A program made the translations under genes and the position numbers. The notes under the pieces are model-generated. The model had not been told where the DNA came from, searched no databases, and worked only from the letters and a program-made list of their open reading frames with translations. Below, piece by piece: positions 61,818-64,000 of a stretch of 64,000 nt of DNA (within the stretch, counting starts at the first letter, position 1; each line of letters opens with the position of its first letter). The stretch covers positions 470,231 through 534,230 of the forward strand of contig NZ_VXJW01000002.1 in assembly GCF_008692845.1 (NCBI RefSeq), in the 5' to 3' direction. The stretch comes from Salmonella enterica subsp. arizonae (GTDB lineage Bacteria; Pseudomonadota; Gammaproteobacteria; Enterobacterales; Enterobacteriaceae).

Positions 61818-61927
61818 TAAGGCACCTGTGTTGTTCTGAGGTGAGCATATCACCTCTTTTCAGGTGGCCAAATTCAGTGTGCCACTTCAATCCGTATCGA
61901 ATGAGGGTAAGAGTTGATAAGAGTTGA

Positions 61928-62377
61928 TTAGATAAACTTATGGTTTTCCAGATGCTGTTGTTGTTTCAAGTGCCTGATCATCACTTTACCCTCAGACATA
62001 AACTCGGTCCCATACCGTACAAGCCCGATACCTCTTAGTTCCGCATCGATGGCGTAGCGCAACTCCCCGGGCACTTGCTGTTCGAGTAAGGTTACATTAA
62101 GGGACTGCAAACGGGGTTCATACTTGAGCAGAACACCGGCCAGCGTATCGATCAGCTCGTGGGCGGTCCCGGGCATGCCTTGCAGGATTTTGGTCATATC
62201 CGGCAAACCATAATCTTGGAGATGGGATTGGGTCCCGGCCCGGGCGTTCAAAATACTCTGGATGTTATCCAGCACGGATAAAATGACCGGGTCTTCTTCG
62301 TTTACAGCTTCAAGGGGAAGGTCCCCTGTAAAGTTGCCAGTAAGAATTTCATATAAAGATGGGGATTTACGGTCCAT
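61928..62377 (-). CDS. tssE: Type VI secretion baseplate subunit TssE (gp25-like)
   Basis: A 149-residue protein of the T4 gp25-like TssE family. Conserved segments are SLYEILTGNF, EEDPVILSVLDNIQSILNAR, the hallmark LPDMTKILQG and GELRYAIDAELRGIGLVRYGTEF. TssE forms part of the T6SS baseplate wedge beneath the sheath. Here it stands alone between an IS element and an immunity gene, with no other tss genes in the window, so it is either an island edge or a leftover. The full frame and RBS (TAGGTTATTGTT, weak) appear intact. Confidence 0.9.
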   Translation of the reverse strand: MDRKSPSLYEILTGNFTGDLPLEAVNEEDPVILSVLDNIQSILNARAGTQSHLQDYGLPDMTKILQGMPGTAHELIDTLAGVLLKYEPRLQSLNVTLLEQQVPGELRYAIDAELRGIGLVRYGTEFMSEGKVMIRHLKQQQHLENHKFI

Positions 62378-62459
62378 AACAATAACCTAATTTGCATTGC
62401 CATCATGTTAAAGTCTAACTTAAGGCTGCTATACAGCAGTCATGATGTTATTCTATGAC

Positions 62460-62753
62460 CTAGGAGTCCTTAAATAATGGAAGCCCTTGAGATTTCCTCC
62501 ATTCTTTGACGATTTCAATTACCCTATGAGGTTCCCCGTCTTCGTCTTTTTCAGGGTAAACAATTAAGTCGCTGCCTTTAGGGTGTGCCGTTACTTGAAT
62601 AAAGTTATCCATTAATTTATCAAGATACTCATCCAGCTTACTTCCCTTTAAATCTTTAGCCTGCCTTGTGCTTTTCCTAAATTCTTTAAGAATGGCTAAA
62701 AACTCTTGCTCTGTATACTCTTCAATTTTGTTCTTTAAAACTATTGAGCTCAT
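62460..62753 (-). CDS. Colicin/pyocin DNase-type immunity protein (Im2/Im9-like)
   Basis: A 97-residue acidic four-helix protein. It begins MSSIVLKNKIEEYTEQEFLA and has the immunity signature VTAHPKGSDLIVYPEKDEDGEP (helix III, with the Tyr-Tyr-type toxin contact partly kept as Val-Tyr) and IVKEWRKSQGLPLF. Im2/7/8/9-type proteins bind and block HNH DNase toxins of colicin E, S-type pyocin and T6SS Rhs/VgrG effectors. The start is placed at 62753 after TTAGGTG; an upstream in-frame Met reads into the IS. No cognate toxin is visible in this window. Confidence 0.9.
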   Translation of the reverse strand: MSSIVLKNKIEEYTEQEFLAILKEFRKSTRQAKDLKGSKLDEYLDKLMDNFIQVTAHPKGSDLIVYPEKDEDGEPHRVIEIVKEWRKSQGLPLFKDS

Positions 62754-62777
62754 AATTTCACCTAACTCCATATATCT

Positions 62778-63825
62778 ACATCGCCGCGATGCAGCGTCAC
62801 AGCTTGGCATCTCAGAACGTCAGGCGCAACGGCTTATCAATCGTTACCGGGTTTCTGGTGCTGAAGGACTTGTCAGCCGTAAACGCGGCCAGCCCAGCAA
62901 TCGCCGGTTGACCGAATCGCTTAAACTGCGCGTACTCACGCTGATACGTGAAAACTACAGTGACTTTGGGCCCACGCTGGCCGCTGAAAAACTCAGGGAA
63001 CGCCATGATATCCGACTTTCAATCGAGACCGTCCGCAACTGGATGACGTCTGACGGACTCTGGGTCCCGCATGCTCGTCGCAAGTCACGGGTTTATCAGC
63101 CCCGACATCGTCGTGATTGTCTGGGTGAACTGATCCAGATCGACGGCTCCCATCATGACTGGTTTGAAGGTCGTGCGCCAAAATGCTGCCTGCTTGTATT
63201 TATCGATGATGCCACCGGCCGCCTGATGCATTTGCGGTTCAGCGAGTCAGAAACAGCCTTTGATTACATGCTGGCAACCCGGGAATACATTGAGCAGCAT
63301 GGGAAGCCGGTATCGCTGTACAGTGACAAACACGCAATATTTCGCGTCAGTGGTCCGGAGAACCGCAATACCACCGTTACCCAGTTCGGACGTGTACTCT
63401 TTGACCTGGCAATCGAGCTTATTTGTGCCAACAGCTCTGAAGCTAAAGGCCGCGTGGAACGTGCGAATCAGACTCTTCAGGATCGGCTAATCAAAGAAAT
63501 GCGTCTGGAAGGTGTTACCGGCATTGAGGCCGCGAATGCCTGGCTTGCCACTTTCATTGCAGACTTTAACCGCCGATTCTCACGTCCGGCCAGGTTCCCG
63601 AAAGATTTGCATCGTCCGGTGCAGGAAAGCCCCGATGAATTAAGAGACATCTTTGCCTGGCATGATGTCCGTACCGTGTCGAAATCACTGACTTTCCAGT
63701 ACGATAAGATCCTTTATCTCATGGACCCAACAGAAGAAAACAGCCGTCTTGCCGGTGAGAAAATTAAAGTGCTGGATTATCCCGATGGCACCCTCGCCTT
63801 CCACTACGGACACCGGAGCCTTTGA
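62778..63825 (+). pseudogene. ISNCY-type (IS1202-like) transposase, truncated at both ends
   Basis: The frame begins abruptly at RRDAASQLGISERQAQRLI, lacking the first about 20 residues, and continues through a DDE core: IDGSHHDWFEG (first Asp), YSDKHAIFRV (second Asp) and GRVERANQTLQDRL (Glu). It then ends at HYGHRSL, about 70-100 residues short, exactly where an IS3-family end begins. Upstream in-frame Met codons belong to antisense of the immunity gene, so they are not true starts. The core residues are intact, but the element lacks both ends. Confidence 0.85.
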
Positions 63826-63924
63826 CCCTGGCCCAAATTCAGTACAGTGCTAAATCAGAGATCTTCGTCTTTCTGACCCTGGCCCAAATTCAGTACAGTG
63901 CTAAATCAGAGATCTTCGTCTTTC
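63823..63924. repeat. 51-bp perfect tandem direct repeat at an IS3-family terminus
   Basis: Copy 1 at 63823-63873 and copy 2 at 63874-63924 are identical, both beginning TGACCCTGGCCCAAATTC. Each includes the 3' codons (RKDEDL, minus strand) of the IS3-family transposase and the element's terminal end. The first copy directly abuts the truncated ISNCY transposase and supplies its stop codon. Confidence 0.95.
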
Positions 63925-64000
63925 CGGAGACTTCGGATAAATTCAGCCGGAGTCATGTCATTTAATGATGAATGCGTTCTCTCATGATTGTATTCCCTGC
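63906..64000 (-). CDS. IS3-family transposase OrfB, C-terminus (cut by window edge)
   Basis: Minus-strand translation from the window edge reads REYNHERTHSSLNDMTPAEF then IRSLRKDEDL and stop. This is the C-terminal end of an IS3-family OrfB (NHERTHSSLNDMTPAEF is typical). The element continues outside the window. It is different from the IS3-family copy at 60643-61884, whose tail is RPHEYNGGLPPNESENRYW. Confidence 0.85.
   Translation of the reverse strand, partial: REYNHERTHSSLNDMTPAEFIRSLRKDEDL

Overview
This window is chromosomal DNA of a Salmonella, most likely S. enterica. Gene content and order match the enterobacterial acpH-malZ-proY-brnQ-phoRB-sbcDC-araJ-mak-rdgC-aroL-proC-ddlA-sbmA-hemB-prp backbone. 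Salmonella-specific features are an OxyR-type peroxiredoxin (tsaA) next to malZ, iraP directly beside psiF with no phoA, a StyLTI-like type III restriction-modification pair, a CIO-like cytochrome bd operon, and the remains of the golTSB gold/copper locus. The serovar or subspecies cannot be fixed from sequence alone. Several proteins look somewhat diverged from the Typhimurium versions I remember, so a non-subspecies-I or host-adapted lineage is possible.

Layout. 1-31.2 kb is core genome: transport (proY, brnQ, araJ, two membrane proteins), phosphate sensing (phoBR), DNA repair (sbcDC, rdgC), aromatic synthesis (aroL-yaiA-aroM), proline synthesis (proC), stress control (iraP) and cell wall/peptide genes (ddlA, sbmA-yaiW, ampH). 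Three core genes are clearly broken: yaiI (13-nt deletion), adrA/dgcC (two nonsense codons plus a frameshift) and iprA (two nonsense codons and a lost 5' end). 31.2-40 kb holds hemB and the propionate regulon: prpBCDE with a sigma-54 promoter, and the divergent activator prpR. 40-50.5 kb is a Salmonella accessory block: yahO, yahN, a three-subunit cytochrome bd oxidase, a possible 33-aa protein, res-mod, and an MFS transporter.

50.8-64 kb is a strongly remodelled accessory region. First come remnants of golB, golS and golT; both GolS-type promoters with 19-bp spacers are still recognisable. Next is an AT-rich cluster for acyl-CoA oxidation: LysR regulator, ETF-quinone oxidoreductase, acyl-CoA dehydrogenase, MaoC-type hydratase and EtfAB, flanked by truncated remnants of a CaiB-like CoA-transferase and a CitE-like lyase. 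Together these imply a pathway that activates a branched C5 dicarboxylate (methylsuccinate, mesaconate or itaconate type), oxidises and hydrates it, and cleaves it to acetyl-CoA plus pyruvate, with electrons passed to the quinone pool. Activation and cleavage are now lost. Last come a pRiA4b ORF-3 remnant, a decayed IS3-family element, an orphan T6SS baseplate gene tssE, a colicin-DNase-type immunity gene, a truncated ISNCY-type transposase, and the end of another IS3-family element.

The overall picture is a conserved backbone with ongoing loss of biofilm (adrA), metal resistance (gol) and peroxide-resistance regulation (iprA) functions, plus a horizontally acquired catabolic cluster in decay next to T6SS island debris.
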